NCBI RefSeq assembly: GCF_900128955.1
Contig: NZ_FQTY01000019.1
Coordinates: 1-56,192, forward strand
Direction of reading: 5' to 3'
Source: Tissierella praeacuta DSM 18095
GTDB taxonomy: Bacteria > Bacillota > Clostridia > Tissierellales > Tissierellaceae
Length of the DNA stretch: 56,192 bases
The notes under the pieces were generated by a model. The model made no database searches, had not been told where the DNA came from, and saw nothing but the letters and a program-made list of their open reading frames with translations. This document shows positions 8,530 through 16,849 of this stretch, in pieces; positions within the stretch are counted from its first letter, which is position 1; each line of letters begins with the position of its first letter. A program made the position numbers and the translations under genes.

Positions 8530-9330
8530 AGAATCCTTATACCTAATATAAACACTCATTCTTTCTTCATAATATTTTTCTTCTCCTTCTTCAACTATAG
8601 TATCATCTTTATAATCCTTAGCACTTTGAAGTAAACTAACCAAATCACCACTTTCAATATCATCTGAAGTAACTTCACTAACCATTACTAAAATTTTATC
8701 ATTTTCAATAAATAATCCATATTTTTTAAAATAACAGCTGTTCTTTATAAAAGCCTTATGTGCATCAATTAAAATCTTTGCTATATTTTCTATGGTTACA
8801 TTCTCAACATCAACACCAATATTAACCTCTGCATCTATAGGTAATGATTTATCAAATTTCATATCAAGCTGCAAAGCATCATTACCATTTTCATAAATAG
8901 TCTTATCATACATTACTCTCGTATTATTTTTTTCATATCCAAGCTCTTTGGCAATAATTCTTTTTGCAACATCAGTGTATTCATGGGAAAGACTTTCAAT
9001 TGTATTGAACTTTTTTAGAACAAAACTTTCGTAATTATCATGATGTACCTTACCATTTCGATAATAAATATTAAACTTAGTATCTATACTTGTTCTTGAT
9101 TTAGCTTTTGATATATATTCATTAAACTTAAAATTATAAATTGGCTTTTCCACTTCCAAATCAAGAAAAGAATAATTCTCTTTTACATATTGGTTGATTG
9201 TTTTTTCTGCAATCTTTGCAGATATTGGATTTCCCAAAAAAGCATTAGTAATAAAAAGTATTCCTCCAATCAAAAGTATGGCAAAAAGTCCTGCAAATAT
9301 TTTAAGTATTTTGTTTCTTATATTTTCCAT
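8518..9330 (-). CDS. Membrane-anchored protein of ECF sigma operon (YfjL-like)
   Basis: About 270 residues, with an N-terminal membrane helix near residues 9-30 and a large extracytoplasmic part. The organisation (TM, KTINQYVKENYSFLDLEV, then beta-rich YRNGKVHHDNYESFV) resembles B. subtilis YfjL-like proteins, from memory. I place the start at the ATG at 9330 because AAAGGTG precedes it and the upstream anti-sigma gene stops one base before. A longer frame from TTG/ATG upstream would overlap that gene. It is the third gene of the sigma/anti-sigma operon, so it is probably part of the envelope signal system or a target of it. Confidence 0.75.
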   Translation of the reverse strand: MENIRNKILKIFAGLFAILLIGGILFITNAFLGNPISAKIAEKTINQYVKENYSFLDLEVEKPIYNFKFNEYISKAKSRTSIDTKFNIYYRNGKVHHDNYESFVLKKFNTIESLSHEYTDVAKRIIAKELGYEKNNTRVMYDKTIYENGNDALQLDMKFDKSLPIDAEVNIGVDVENVTIENIAKILIDAHKAFIKNSCYFKKYGLFIENDKILVMVSEVTSDDIESGDLVSLLQSAKDYKDDTIVEEGEEKYYEERMSVYIRYKDSENN

Positions 9331-9331
9331 A

Positions 9332-9865
9332 TTATTCACCTTTCCCAAATGCAAATTTTAAAAGCATGCTAATGATTACTCCTAAGACTATTAAGCTCGT
9401 ATATATAGTACTATAAAATAGACTACCATATAAAGCCATCCAATCAAATCCACTTTCTATTGTCCATGCTATTATCTGCCATAAGTAACTGGAAATAAAT
9501 ACGAATACTGGAGTTAGATACCACTTTCTTTTTAAAATTATAAAAGATAACCCTCCTATTAAAGGCATTATAATAAGGTTATAAAACATGGCCATAGAAT
9601 TTGTTAATGCTATTCCTGTAACAGTTCCAATGACAAGAATAAAAATTTGTGTTATAAAAATATTTTTTTTGATATTATAAATTATTTTTTTATCATTTAT
9701 AGACTTTCGTTCCGAACAAATATCTTCAAAGGCTTCAAATTCCTCTTTACAACTATTGCAGGATTTAATATGTTCATTCACTATTTTTTCACTATCCTCA
9801 CTTGCTACACCATCTTTTACAAGTGGAATTAAATCTAGTATTATATCACAAGAAATATTCTTCAA
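9332..9865 (-). CDS. Zinc-finger anti-sigma factor (membrane)
   Basis: This is a 177-residue protein read from a TTG start (9865) that overlaps the sigma factor stop as TTGA, with GGAGG seven bases before. The N-terminal segment has the zf-HC2/ZAS motif: H33-x3-C37-x2-C40 in EHIKSCNSCKEE. Four or so hydrophobic segments follow, from IFITQIFILVIGTVTGIAL onward. Zinc-binding anti-sigma domains of this type hold the cognate ECF sigma factor at the membrane. Translational coupling to the sigma gene supports that partnership. The signal it responds to is unknown. Confidence 0.85.
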   Translation of the reverse strand: MKNISCDIILDLIPLVKDGVASEDSEKIVNEHIKSCNSCKEEFEAFEDICSERKSINDKKIIYNIKKNIFITQIFILVIGTVTGIALTNSMAMFYNLIIMPLIGGLSFIILKRKWYLTPVFVFISSYLWQIIAWTIESGFDWMALYGSLFYSTIYTSLIVLGVIISMLLKFAFGKGE

Positions 9866-10353
9866 TCTATTCCCTCCTTTTGTAAAATAGATCTTATCCA
9901 TTTTTTGGTTCTAAAGTCAATTACTCTTGCTGAACTCTCCGATATATTTACTTCCTCTGCAATTTCTATAAAACTATAACCTTCTAATCTCATGCTTACT
10001 ATTTTTTGTGTACGCTCATCTTTTTCTAATAACAAATCACTTATTCTGTTGGCTGTTTCTTTTGTAATCAATTTTTCATCTATTGTATCTGCCACATATA
10101 ATCCTAAAAGATCGTTATATTCAACCATTGTTTTTTCTTTTCTAATATTCTGTAGCCATAAGTTTCTAGCTATGGAAAACAACCATGTTTTTATTGAGGA
10201 TCTACCTTTAAAGTTTATAATAGATTTAATTGCATTTATAAAAGTCTCTGACAATAGATCCTCTGAAAGATCAGGATTATGAGTCAAAGAAAGTAGATAT
10301 CTATAAATATCTTCTTTATAAAGTTTATATAAATTTTCTATTTCCTTCATCAA
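9862..10353 (-). CDS. ECF-type RNA polymerase sigma factor
   Basis: The 163-residue protein has sigma region 2 (YKEDIYRYLLSLTHNPDLSEDLLSETF and the KTWLFSIARNLW promoter-melting helix) and region 4 (VSMRLEGYSFIEIAEEVNISESSARVIDFRTKKWI), with no region 1 or 3. It directs RNA polymerase to its own regulon and is normally held by the anti-sigma factor encoded next, with which it overlaps by 4 bp. AGGAGG precedes the ATG-ATG start, which is ambiguous by one codon. A TGTAAC-N16-TGAC element just upstream (10375-10400) looks like an ECF promoter and suggests autoregulation. Confidence 0.93.
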   Translation of the reverse strand: MMKEIENLYKLYKEDIYRYLLSLTHNPDLSEDLLSETFINAIKSIINFKGRSSIKTWLFSIARNLWLQNIRKEKTMVEYNDLLGLYVADTIDEKLITKETANRISDLLLEKDERTQKIVSMRLEGYSFIEIAEEVNISESSARVIDFRTKKWIRSILQKEGID

Positions 10354-10374
10354 AATCCTCCTTTCATATAATTA

Positions 10375-10400
10375 GTCACATTTATTGAAAAAATGTTACA
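10375..10400 (-). promoter_or_regulatory. Candidate ECF autoregulatory promoter
   Basis: On the minus strand TGTAAC (10400-10395) is followed after 16 bases by TGAC (10378-10375). The -35 is close to the AAC motif of Bacillus SigX/SigW-type promoters. It lies about 20 bp before the sigma gene and would give a very short leader containing only the ribosome site. Confidence 0.4.
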
Positions 10401-10740
10401 AAATAATTTCACATATCATGAAAATAAACACCTTATTTCTATAGCTACAATTATACATATAAGTAAATATATAATTAAGTATGATTTATACTCTTCGATA
10501 AAAATATTTTTATATACAATATATCTCTTAGTGTCATTATATTTAAAATTAAAGTTGTAAATGGATACTTTAAAATTTAAAATCAATTAATTTATTAGTA
10601 AAACTTTATTAGTTCAAGAAGTTGTACTAGAAGAATTAATAAAATTTATGAATTTATTAAAATATAAACATCAGATTATTATAATTAAAGGATTCATGAA
10701 AACAATAAAAATAGCAAAAAATAATAATTAACCTCTAACT
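10401..10740. other. Intergenic, no gene seen
   Basis: Very AT-rich; no supported frame, repeat or structured RNA was recognised between the sigma operon promoter and the dinB terminator. Confidence 0.5.
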
Positions 10741-10780
10741 TAAATTAGACTACATTTCTTTAGAAATGTAGTCTAATTTA
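10741..10780 (-). terminator. 19-bp hairpin at the dinB stop codon
   Basis: 10741-10759 pairs perfectly with 10762-10780, and the stem contains the dinB stop codon. The U-run after it is weak, so termination efficiency is uncertain. Confidence 0.65.
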
Positions 10781-11851
10781 ATGAAATAATGAAAGTTGCT
10801 CTAGTTCTGAAGTCATAAGATTTGATGCTGTTATACCAATCAGCCTAATTTTATTATGTATCTCTATTTCATCTAAAAGTTCTAGAGCAATATCAAATAT
10901 TTGGGAAAAGTCCTTAATATATTCATTCAAAGTCTTACTTCTCGTCTGAACTATAAAATTCTCGTCTTTTATTTTCAATGTAATAGTCCGTCCATGTATA
11001 TCTTTCTTCATTAAATCGTATGATAATTCTTCTGAAAACTTTTCTATATATTTTATAAGAACATCTATATCTTTTGTGGCTTCATCGAACGTACGTTCCA
11101 CTCCTAATGATTTCCTCTCACGTGTAGTATTGATTTTCCTGTAATCTATGCCACGGATTCTATTGTATATTTCCATCCCTGCTTTCCCAAAAAGTTCTAT
11201 AAGAAACTCTTCTGAAAGTTCTAGTAAATCTTCAATAGTATAAACTCCTATACCATTTAGTTTCTCAGCAGATTTTGGACCTATTCCATGTACTTTTCTA
11301 ACTGGTAGTGTCAATAGTATATCAGGTACCATATCTTCAGTTATTATTTTTATACCATTTGGCTTATTCCAATCAGATGCAAGCTTAGCTAAAAATTTAT
11401 TATATGAAATTCCTACTGACATAGTTAATCCTGTACTTGATATTACCTTTTCCTTCATTTTCTTTACCACTTCTACTGGCTCCATATTTATTTTAGAGAT
11501 ATCTAAATAAGCCTCATCTATGGATACCTGTTCAATTAAATCTGTAAAACCATATAATATACTGAAAACTTCTTTGGATACTTCCTGATATCTTTTCATT
11601 CTAGGACGTATATAACAACCTCTAGGACATTTTTTCTTAGCTATAAATATAGGCATAGCAGAATGAATCCCATATTTTCTAGCTTCATAGTTGGCAGTAG
11701 TTACAATTCCATGATTACTTAGTCCCCCAACTATAATAGGCAATCCTTTAAGTTTAGGATTATCCTGTTCCTCCACTGATGCATAAAAAGCATCCATATC
11801 TACATGGATAATATTCAATTTTTCCATTTCTCGAAAATCTTGTGTATCCAT
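10778..11851 (-). CDS. dinB: DNA polymerase IV (Y-family translesion polymerase)
   Basis: This is a complete 357-residue Y-family polymerase. The catalytic carboxylates are in HVDMDAFYASVE (D18) and SIDEAYLD (D112, E113), followed by the palm, thumb (VHGIGPKSAEKLNGIGVYTIEDLL helix-hairpin-helix) and little-finger domain. The last residues, QLSLF at 352-356, form a beta-clamp-binding motif. It copies past DNA lesions with low fidelity. The ATG start follows GGAAGTG. The gene begins 7 bp after the phosphoesterase stop, so the two are co-transcribed. A LexA-like site in the promoter ahead of the pair suggests SOS control. Confidence 0.96.
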   Translation of the reverse strand: MDTQDFREMEKLNIIHVDMDAFYASVEEQDNPKLKGLPIIVGGLSNHGIVTTANYEARKYGIHSAMPIFIAKKKCPRGCYIRPRMKRYQEVSKEVFSILYGFTDLIEQVSIDEAYLDISKINMEPVEVVKKMKEKVISSTGLTMSVGISYNKFLAKLASDWNKPNGIKIITEDMVPDILLTLPVRKVHGIGPKSAEKLNGIGVYTIEDLLELSEEFLIELFGKAGMEIYNRIRGIDYRKINTTRERKSLGVERTFDEATKDIDVLIKYIEKFSEELSYDLMKKDIHGRTITLKIKDENFIVQTRSKTLNEYIKDFSQIFDIALELLDEIEIHNKIRLIGITASNLMTSELEQLSLFH

Positions 11852-11858
11852 GTTTTCA

Positions 11859-12683
11859 TCACTTCCTTGTTTGGATTGTAATATTTGAAAACTGAACAGG
11901 ATTAAATGCCCTTATTGGTAAAACACTATTCCCCAACCCACTATCGATATAAAGACTTATATCTTCTATTTTAAAAATTCCTTTATCATACTTTGGAAAA
12001 AAATCCTGTCCTGGAGCTACTATTGCTCCTATTAATGGAAGTCTAATTTGTCCACCATGTGCATGTCCAGATAATATTAAATCCTCTTTTCCGTTTAAAA
12101 TATTTTCTATATTATTTGGTGAATGTCTCAATAAGATATTATAATACTCTAAATTCAAATCTTTAGTCATCTCTTGATAATATGAAATTTCCTCCTGTAC
12201 TCTAGCTTTGGAATAAAATTTAAGACCTATAAGATTTATTTTTTCATCATTTACTACAAATGTAGTAGCTTTATCTTCCAAGATAATTATCTTTAGCTTT
12301 TCTATTTTCACCTTTAGCTCATTGTATGATTTATTCCTAATTTCATGATTTCCTTGCACAAAATAAATATCTTTATCTAACTTTGATAAAGCTTCAAATA
12401 ATTTAACTACAGTATCTAATTCTGTATCATCATGATCTATAATATCACCTGTCAACACTATAAAGTTCGGATCAAATTTTTTTATATTAGCTACCAATTT
12501 TTCTAAATCAATTAAATTATTAGAATGAAAATCAGATATTTGAGTTATTCTAAAGTTACTCTTTATTTTATTAGAATCTATTCTCACATCTCTCACTCTA
12601 AATTTACTTATCTGATTATAATTATAAAGATATAAAAATACTATTATAGCTATGATAGTAGATATAATTTTTAATAATTTCAC
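11859..12683 (-). CDS. Membrane-anchored metallophosphoesterase (YkuE/YaeI type)
   Basis: The 274-residue protein has a single N-terminal hydrophobic anchor (residues 3-20) and a calcineurin-like phosphoesterase domain. Metal ligands are visible in SDFHSNN (D51, H53), GDIIDHDD (D80), GNHE (N112, H113) and SGHAHGGQ (about 204-211), and the tail IGAIVAPGQDFFPKYDKG is typical of the YkuE/YaeI subgroup. Relatives hydrolyse lipid-linked pyrophosphates or phosphodiesters at the membrane. The substrate here is unknown. It is the promoter-proximal gene of an operon with dinB. Linkage to a DNA-damage polymerase is unusual and does not explain its role. Confidence 0.9.
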   Translation of the reverse strand: MKLLKIISTIIAIIVFLYLYNYNQISKFRVRDVRIDSNKIKSNFRITQISDFHSNNLIDLEKLVANIKKFDPNFIVLTGDIIDHDDTELDTVVKLFEALSKLDKDIYFVQGNHEIRNKSYNELKVKIEKLKIIILEDKATTFVVNDEKINLIGLKFYSKARVQEEISYYQEMTKDLNLEYYNILLRHSPNNIENILNGKEDLILSGHAHGGQIRLPLIGAIVAPGQDFFPKYDKGIFKIEDISLYIDSGLGNSVLPIRAFNPVQFSNITIQTRK

Positions 12684-12715
12684 TTTAATCCTCCTATTGC
12701 TAGAATAATATATTG

Positions 12716-12744
12716 ATTATATCATAGAACTAGAGTTTGCTCAA
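12716..12744 (-). promoter_or_regulatory. Sigma-A promoter with embedded LexA-like box
   Basis: On the minus strand, -35 TTGAGC (12744-12739) and -10 TATAAT (12721-12716) have a 17-bp spacer. Within the spacer, 12727-12738 read on the plus strand is GAAC-TAGA-GTTT, seven of eight positions of the Firmicutes LexA core GAAC-N4-GTTC. Binding there would block transcription of the phosphoesterase-dinB pair. Confidence 0.5.
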
Positions 12745-13031
12745 TAGATATATTATTACTTTTTTACAACATTCTTTCTTGGGATTTAATCACCTTTTAA
12801 TATAGTATTTGCAACTATATTAGAAAGTAAAACCTAATAATTATCAAATAACTTAAGAATATACAATAACGACAATTTTCAACATCCAACAATTAGGAGA
12901 GATAATTTATTTGACCAAATCCAAAATTCAGTATAACCATTCAATCAATTGTTAATACCAATATAGAGATTCATCTCATTTTTTTATAATAGTTACAGTT
13001 TTCTTTTAAGTACTTTTCAATAATATAATTC
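12745..13031. other. Intergenic, no gene seen
   Basis: AT-rich spacer between the phosphoesterase promoter and the SOD terminator; no supported frame. Confidence 0.5.
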
Positions 13032-13069
13032 AAAAATCAAAAGCCCATTAATCTGAGCTTTTGATTTTT
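13032..13069 (-). terminator. Terminator of the SOD gene
   Basis: A 13-bp stem, 13032-13044 with 13057-13069, is followed by TTTTT on the minus strand. Confidence 0.85.
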
Positions 13070-13082
13070 ATTGTAGAATTTT

Positions 13083-13559
13083 TTAAGATGGATAAATTAC
13101 ACCGCAAGCTATTCTCTTACCAGAGTTACCAGCTGGTTGTGATCTATAGTCATCTGGATTAAGATGTATAATTACGGATTTATCTATAACATCTTCAGGT
13201 TTGAATTTATTTGTAAAAAAACTCATTCTAGCATATCCATTATTTGAAAATAAAACAGGAAAATCTCCAGAGTGATTCCCATGAGGTTGATTTGTAGGAT
13301 TGTAATGTCCTCCTGCAGATTCAAATGGATTATCTGGATTAGTAATTTCACATATTCCCTTTTCATGTATGTGAAATCCAAAAGGTCCTATTGGTTGTTG
13401 ACTATCTTCTGCTGGTTTATATAAAGGTAATCCCCACACTTCTACACTTACTTCTGTACCACCTTCTACATCATCAAAAAATACTACACCATGTAAATTT
13501 GAATATAAATTACCACCTTCTATTTTTGCATATGCCTTGGTTCTATTTTCAAAACACAT
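13083..13559 (-). CDS. Cu/Zn superoxide dismutase family protein, no signal peptide
   Basis: 158 residues from the ATG at 13559, preceded by AAGGGGAG; a longer frame to 13676 has no ribosome site. Cu ligands H63 and H65 lie in FHIHEKG, the bridging His is H85 in GGHYNPTNQPHG, Zn ligands are H93, H96 and D99, and the last Cu ligand is H132. The disulfide pair C70/C152 and NSGKRIACGVI are present, so the active site looks complete. The catalysed reaction would be superoxide dismutation. Most bacterial enzymes are exported, but this one has no signal peptide, so it would be cytoplasmic, as are some Bacillus YojM-like members. Loss of the normal export sequence by N-terminal truncation cannot be excluded. 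Confidence 0.88.
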   Translation of the reverse strand: MCFENRTKAYAKIEGGNLYSNLHGVVFFDDVEGGTEVSVEVWGLPLYKPAEDSQQPIGPFGFHIHEKGICEITNPDNPFESAGGHYNPTNQPHGNHSGDFPVLFSNNGYARMSFFTNKFKPEDVIDKSVIIHLNPDDYRSQPAGNSGKRIACGVIYPS

Positions 13560-13813
13560 ACTTATCTCCCCTTTCCAATATATAATATGAAGAGATATTA
13601 AAATATGTGTGATATGGATATTTAAATTAAGTAAAAGGGACATATTGAAATTTTTAGGGTGTTTTTCAGTAGCCAAAAACTACTGGAGAAGATGAGAAAC
13701 TAATAGACAATTTACTTTCTTGAAATCCAAAAGTCCAAGAAGTATGTAAAATGAAATAACTGAAATAGCTTAGACAGTCAAATGGCTGCCATTATTGTAT
13801 ATACATGTGGTTA

Positions 13814-14674
13814 TTAACCGGTTCTTTCCAACTTTAATTGATTTGATGGAATGATTCTAATAGGAATAGTTGGTGTTCTTGTTGTTGCTGTAGCAGGTAC
13901 TTCAACACGAGCAGGAAATAACCGAAACATATATTTTCCCACTGCCTCGGACAAGTTTTTTAAAAGATAAAATCGATCGCTGATTTGAACGGCTCCTGGA
14001 TGAGCTTCTGTTATAGCCGAAGAATAAACCTGTGACCCATCTCTGGATACAATCTCAATACTTGGATAATTCCTTAACCATTCTATAACTGGCTCTTTAT
14101 CTCTAGAATCAAGTATATCAATTATTCTGTGGGAATCAAGATCAACCATAATAGTTCCATAAGAATATCGTTTTTTAAACGCAAAATCATCTATGCAAAC
14201 TCTAATGGTACCATTTTTATCCATAGAGACAGGCATTTTTTTAAGCAGATTACATATTGTACCTTTACTTACTATGGTCATATCTGATTTTAATATTTGT
14301 GCTGTAGATACTGAGCTTACCATAGTAGATAGTCTTAGAATTTTCCCAATTAATCTATTAATCTTTCGAGATTTAGGAGTAATAAAATTAAATTTTTCTG
14401 CAAAAGTCCTATAGCTACAGTCTTAATTATCGCAAAAGTATTTTTTATTGTTTAGTATAATAGTAACCTGTTTATCCTGTAAAGGCAAATCCTGAAATTT
14501 TCTTCGGTAAACAGAGTGAACCCTAGATGACTTCTTTCTACAATAGGGACATACTATCTCATGTCGGCTTGACTCTACAGTAATGATAATATTATGTCCA
14601 TGTGTTTCATGAGTTAAATAATTGAGTGCAGGATCTAATGATTTCACAAATTCATCCATATATAATACTTCCAT
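13814..14674 (-). pseudogene. ISL3-family transposase, nonsense and internal deletion
   Basis: The N-terminal part (14423-14674) carries the ISL3 zinc-finger region HEIVCPYCRKKSSRVH and then stops at a TAA. The reading continues in the same frame as DCSYRTFAEKF, so a single Lys-to-stop change explains the break. The second part (13814-14323) has IDDFAFKKRYSYGTIMVDLDSHRIIDIL and SRDGSQVYSSAI, belonging to the DDE domain. After YLLKNLSEAVGKYMFRLF the frame jumps to a Thr/Pro-rich tail and runs into the inverted repeat, so the C-terminal catalytic part is deleted. The gene cannot encode an active transposase. Confidence 0.9.
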
Positions 14675-14748
14675 CCTATCTATTTTATTAATTAGATATT
14701 AGTATTCTATATAAATCAATTTATATTCATCTAAAGTTGGAAAGAGCC
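13820..14748 (-). mobile_element. Internally deleted ISL3-family insertion sequence
   Basis: The imperfect terminal inverted repeats read GGTTCTTTCCAACTTTA at the left and, inverted, GGCTCTTTCCAACTTTA at the right. Both ends are flanked by the identical 8-bp sequence TATTAACC (13812-13819 and 14749-14756), the target duplication expected for ISL3. At 929 bp it is shorter than the roughly 1.3-1.5 kb usual for the family. It looks like a non-autonomous deletion derivative that may still be mobilisable in trans. Confidence 0.9.
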
Positions 14749-14792
14749 TATTAACCGCTTACGTTTTTACTTTGTCAACAGTCTAAAAAGTG

Positions 14793-14826
14793 TAAAAGTG
14801 CAAGAACTATTGTCCTTGCACTTTTA
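14793..14826. terminator. Bidirectional terminator
   Basis: A 12-bp inverted repeat, 14793-14804 with 14815-14826, has the core AAAAGTGCAAG/CTTGCACTTTT with A-rich and T-rich flanks. Confidence 0.75.
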
Positions 14827-14977
14827 TAATAAATTGTGACTACTTATTAGCTATTTCAAAACTAATTACAATTTTAAAATGTAGAAATTATTTATTTAAT
14901 ACTATAGAATAATAAATACTTATACATATTGAATCTTTTATATTGATTTTATTTAACATTAACATACCTTTTAATAA

Positions 14978-15322
14978 TTATTCAAATACACTCATATCCC
15001 ATGTGCCATTGCCATAGAAATAATATACATGATCCATTGCAGCATATACTCCAAGAAGTACATCTGAAGTTTCCCCTGTTAGTGAAAATCTAGCTGTAGA
15101 AGGATTCGGTTTATATGATCCTGTAACTCTAACCCTTCCCCAAGAACCATCATCATATATTGACCAAGCTTTACTTCCATCATTGTCCCAGTCAGCAACA
15201 TTCTTATTAAAATCACATTTAAACTTTGCACGAGAGTAATAATATCCTATTACTTTTTCAGAAGCTTTTAAAGCATAAGTTTTTGATGTCTTGGTATACA
15301 TCCAATCAGAATCTCTTCGCAT
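14978..15322 (-). CDS. Hypothetical protein, probably N-terminally truncated
   Basis: Of the 114 residues, the part YALKASEKVIGYYYSRAKFKCDF and following is rich in aromatic and Gly/Ser/Asp residues with alternating beta-like pattern, as in small secreted proteins. I recognise no family. The only ATG has no ribosome site, yet the frame stays open for a further 28 codons upstream (reading ...LLAISLGEFKALDKNGNT), directly to the stop of the preceding gene and in the same frame as it. That upstream piece looks like genuine protein and the end of a signal peptide. The real start was therefore lost, or the gene is a remnant. Confidence 0.45.
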   Translation of the reverse strand: MRRDSDWMYTKTSKTYALKASEKVIGYYYSRAKFKCDFNKNVADWDNDGSKAWSIYDDGSWGRVRVTGSYKPNPSTARFSLTGETSDVLLGVYAAMDHVYYFYGNGTWDMSVFE

Positions 15323-15406
15323 TAAAAAAGAGTTAACATTGTCTATAGTATTTCCATTTTTATCTAATGCTTTAAACTCTCCTAAAGAAATAGCTAATAA
15401 TATATT

Positions 15407-16081
15407 TTATAAATTGTAATTGTAAATTAATGGATCTCCATATTTATACCACTTACCGTCATAAGTAAATTCTATATTTTTTATATTATTGTTTTTTAAA
15501 ATTTTTAGTAGATCCTTATTTTTCACAATTTCGTTAAAAGTTACATCACTAATATTCTTTAATTTATTTTCATACTCTTCATCATTATAGTAATATACTT
15601 TTGTCTCAAATTTTAAAGTATCTTCTTCTAAACCTAATCTATTAATTTCATATTCAGATTTTTCATTTAGGGATGAAATATTTGATTTGAAAACTTCAAA
15701 TATAGTTCTATCAAATAAATTTAATTCATCTTTTTGCTTTAATGATAAGCTTTTAACATCACTATCAGTTTCTATAAACTCAATACTATTATTTAAATCT
15801 GCAGATGAATAAACTATATCTATTAATCTCACCCTTGTCAGTTCAATTCTGTTTTTATTTGAAATAGTTTCTAATAGTTTTTGTTTAAATAAATCAGATA
15901 TTTTTTCCTTTTCAACATCATCTAGTTCTTCATTAATATCTAAGTAAATTTTCACAGACATATTGTTCAACGATTTTTCATAACTATCTTTTTTTAATAA
16001 TAACTTATCTTCATATAAAACTATTTTCTTTAAACTTAACTCATCAAATTCTTTTAAAGTAGACTCTACATTATCTGTCAT
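15407..16081 (-). CDS. Hypothetical protein, start eroded
   Basis: 224 hydrophilic, Lys/Glu/Asn-rich residues with no recognised domain. The C-terminal part FETKVYYYNDEEYENKLKNISDV to FTYDGKWYKYGD resembles extracellular small-domain lipoproteins in flavour only. The ATG lacks a ribosome site, and the frame continues upstream for about 22 open codons (VAIKIEAINSLSLVDVEKY) without a start codon, which suggests that the true N terminus is missing. It lies in the island of IS scars, immediately before and in frame with another truncated frame. Confidence 0.45.
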   Translation of the reverse strand: MTDNVESTLKEFDELSLKKIVLYEDKLLLKKDSYEKSLNNMSVKIYLDINEELDDVEKEKISDLFKQKLLETISNKNRIELTRVRLIDIVYSSADLNNSIEFIETDSDVKSLSLKQKDELNLFDRTIFEVFKSNISSLNEKSEYEINRLGLEEDTLKFETKVYYYNDEEYENKLKNISDVTFNEIVKNKDLLKILKNNNIKNIEFTYDGKWYKYGDPLIYNYNL

Positions 16082-16421
16082 ATATTTTTCAACATCGACT
16101 AAAGATAAAGAATTAATGGCCTCTATTTTTATAGCAACACTTTAATCTAATCACATTTCCCACCCTTTCATATTGAAATAATTAATTACTATAATGACTC
16201 TTGAAACATTCTGATATTAATTTACTATAGAATACCATTTCTATAAAATCAAACTAAATTGTAATATAGATTTTTATCTTGTACTAAGGTTATTATTTTT
16301 TAAAACTCCTAAATTATTATTAAGTATAATATAACTTAAATATTCTAATTTATATGTCGTTTTCTGAATATTTACTAAGTTTTTTATAACAATAATAGAC
16401 TTTATTTTACATAAAAACAGA
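16082..16421. other. Intergenic, no gene seen
   Basis: AT-rich DNA in the decay island; only short broken frames, none supported. Confidence 0.4.
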
Positions 16422-16846
16422 TTAACTATTGGCTAAATCATAATTAACCATTGCCTGAATTTTTGCAGAAAATTCGCTTATCTCATTGAATAGAGTAATT
16501 TTAATAAAAGCAGATGGATATTTAATTTCTTGTTCTTTACTGCTTTCTATGACTTTATCAATTGCTGAAATAATTATATCATAATTAATATTTTGTAATT
16601 TGCTGATGCCATCAAATCTACTTATCTTTCTGCCTCTAATTTTAGTATCATCAAAATAATACATTTCATAAATAGCCTTTTTGACAGCTTCTATCCAAGG
16701 GTTATACAGATAATCATAACATTGTTTATTATCAAGTCCTAAATTATATAATAAATCTTTATAGGAAATAAATCCTTTATTTCTTATCTGCTCATCCATA
16801 TCAATCATATCAATTAATCCATCTTTTTCATTTAATAAAAGATAAT
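16422..16846 (-). pseudogene. C-terminal fragment of plasmid/ICE replication initiator-type protein
   Basis: The ATG-initiated frame covers 128 residues (to 16808), but the frame is open upstream to the border of the IS3 remnant without a start or ribosome site. The C-terminal part, ISKLQNINYDIIISAIDKVIES followed by KYPSAFIKITLFNEISEF, resembles the C-terminal helical domain of RepA/DUF6017-type replication initiators of Firmicutes mobile elements. That match is from memory and moderate. It is best read as the surviving end of a mobile-element replication gene cut by IS3 insertion or deletion. Confidence 0.5.
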
Positions 16847-16849
16847 ATT

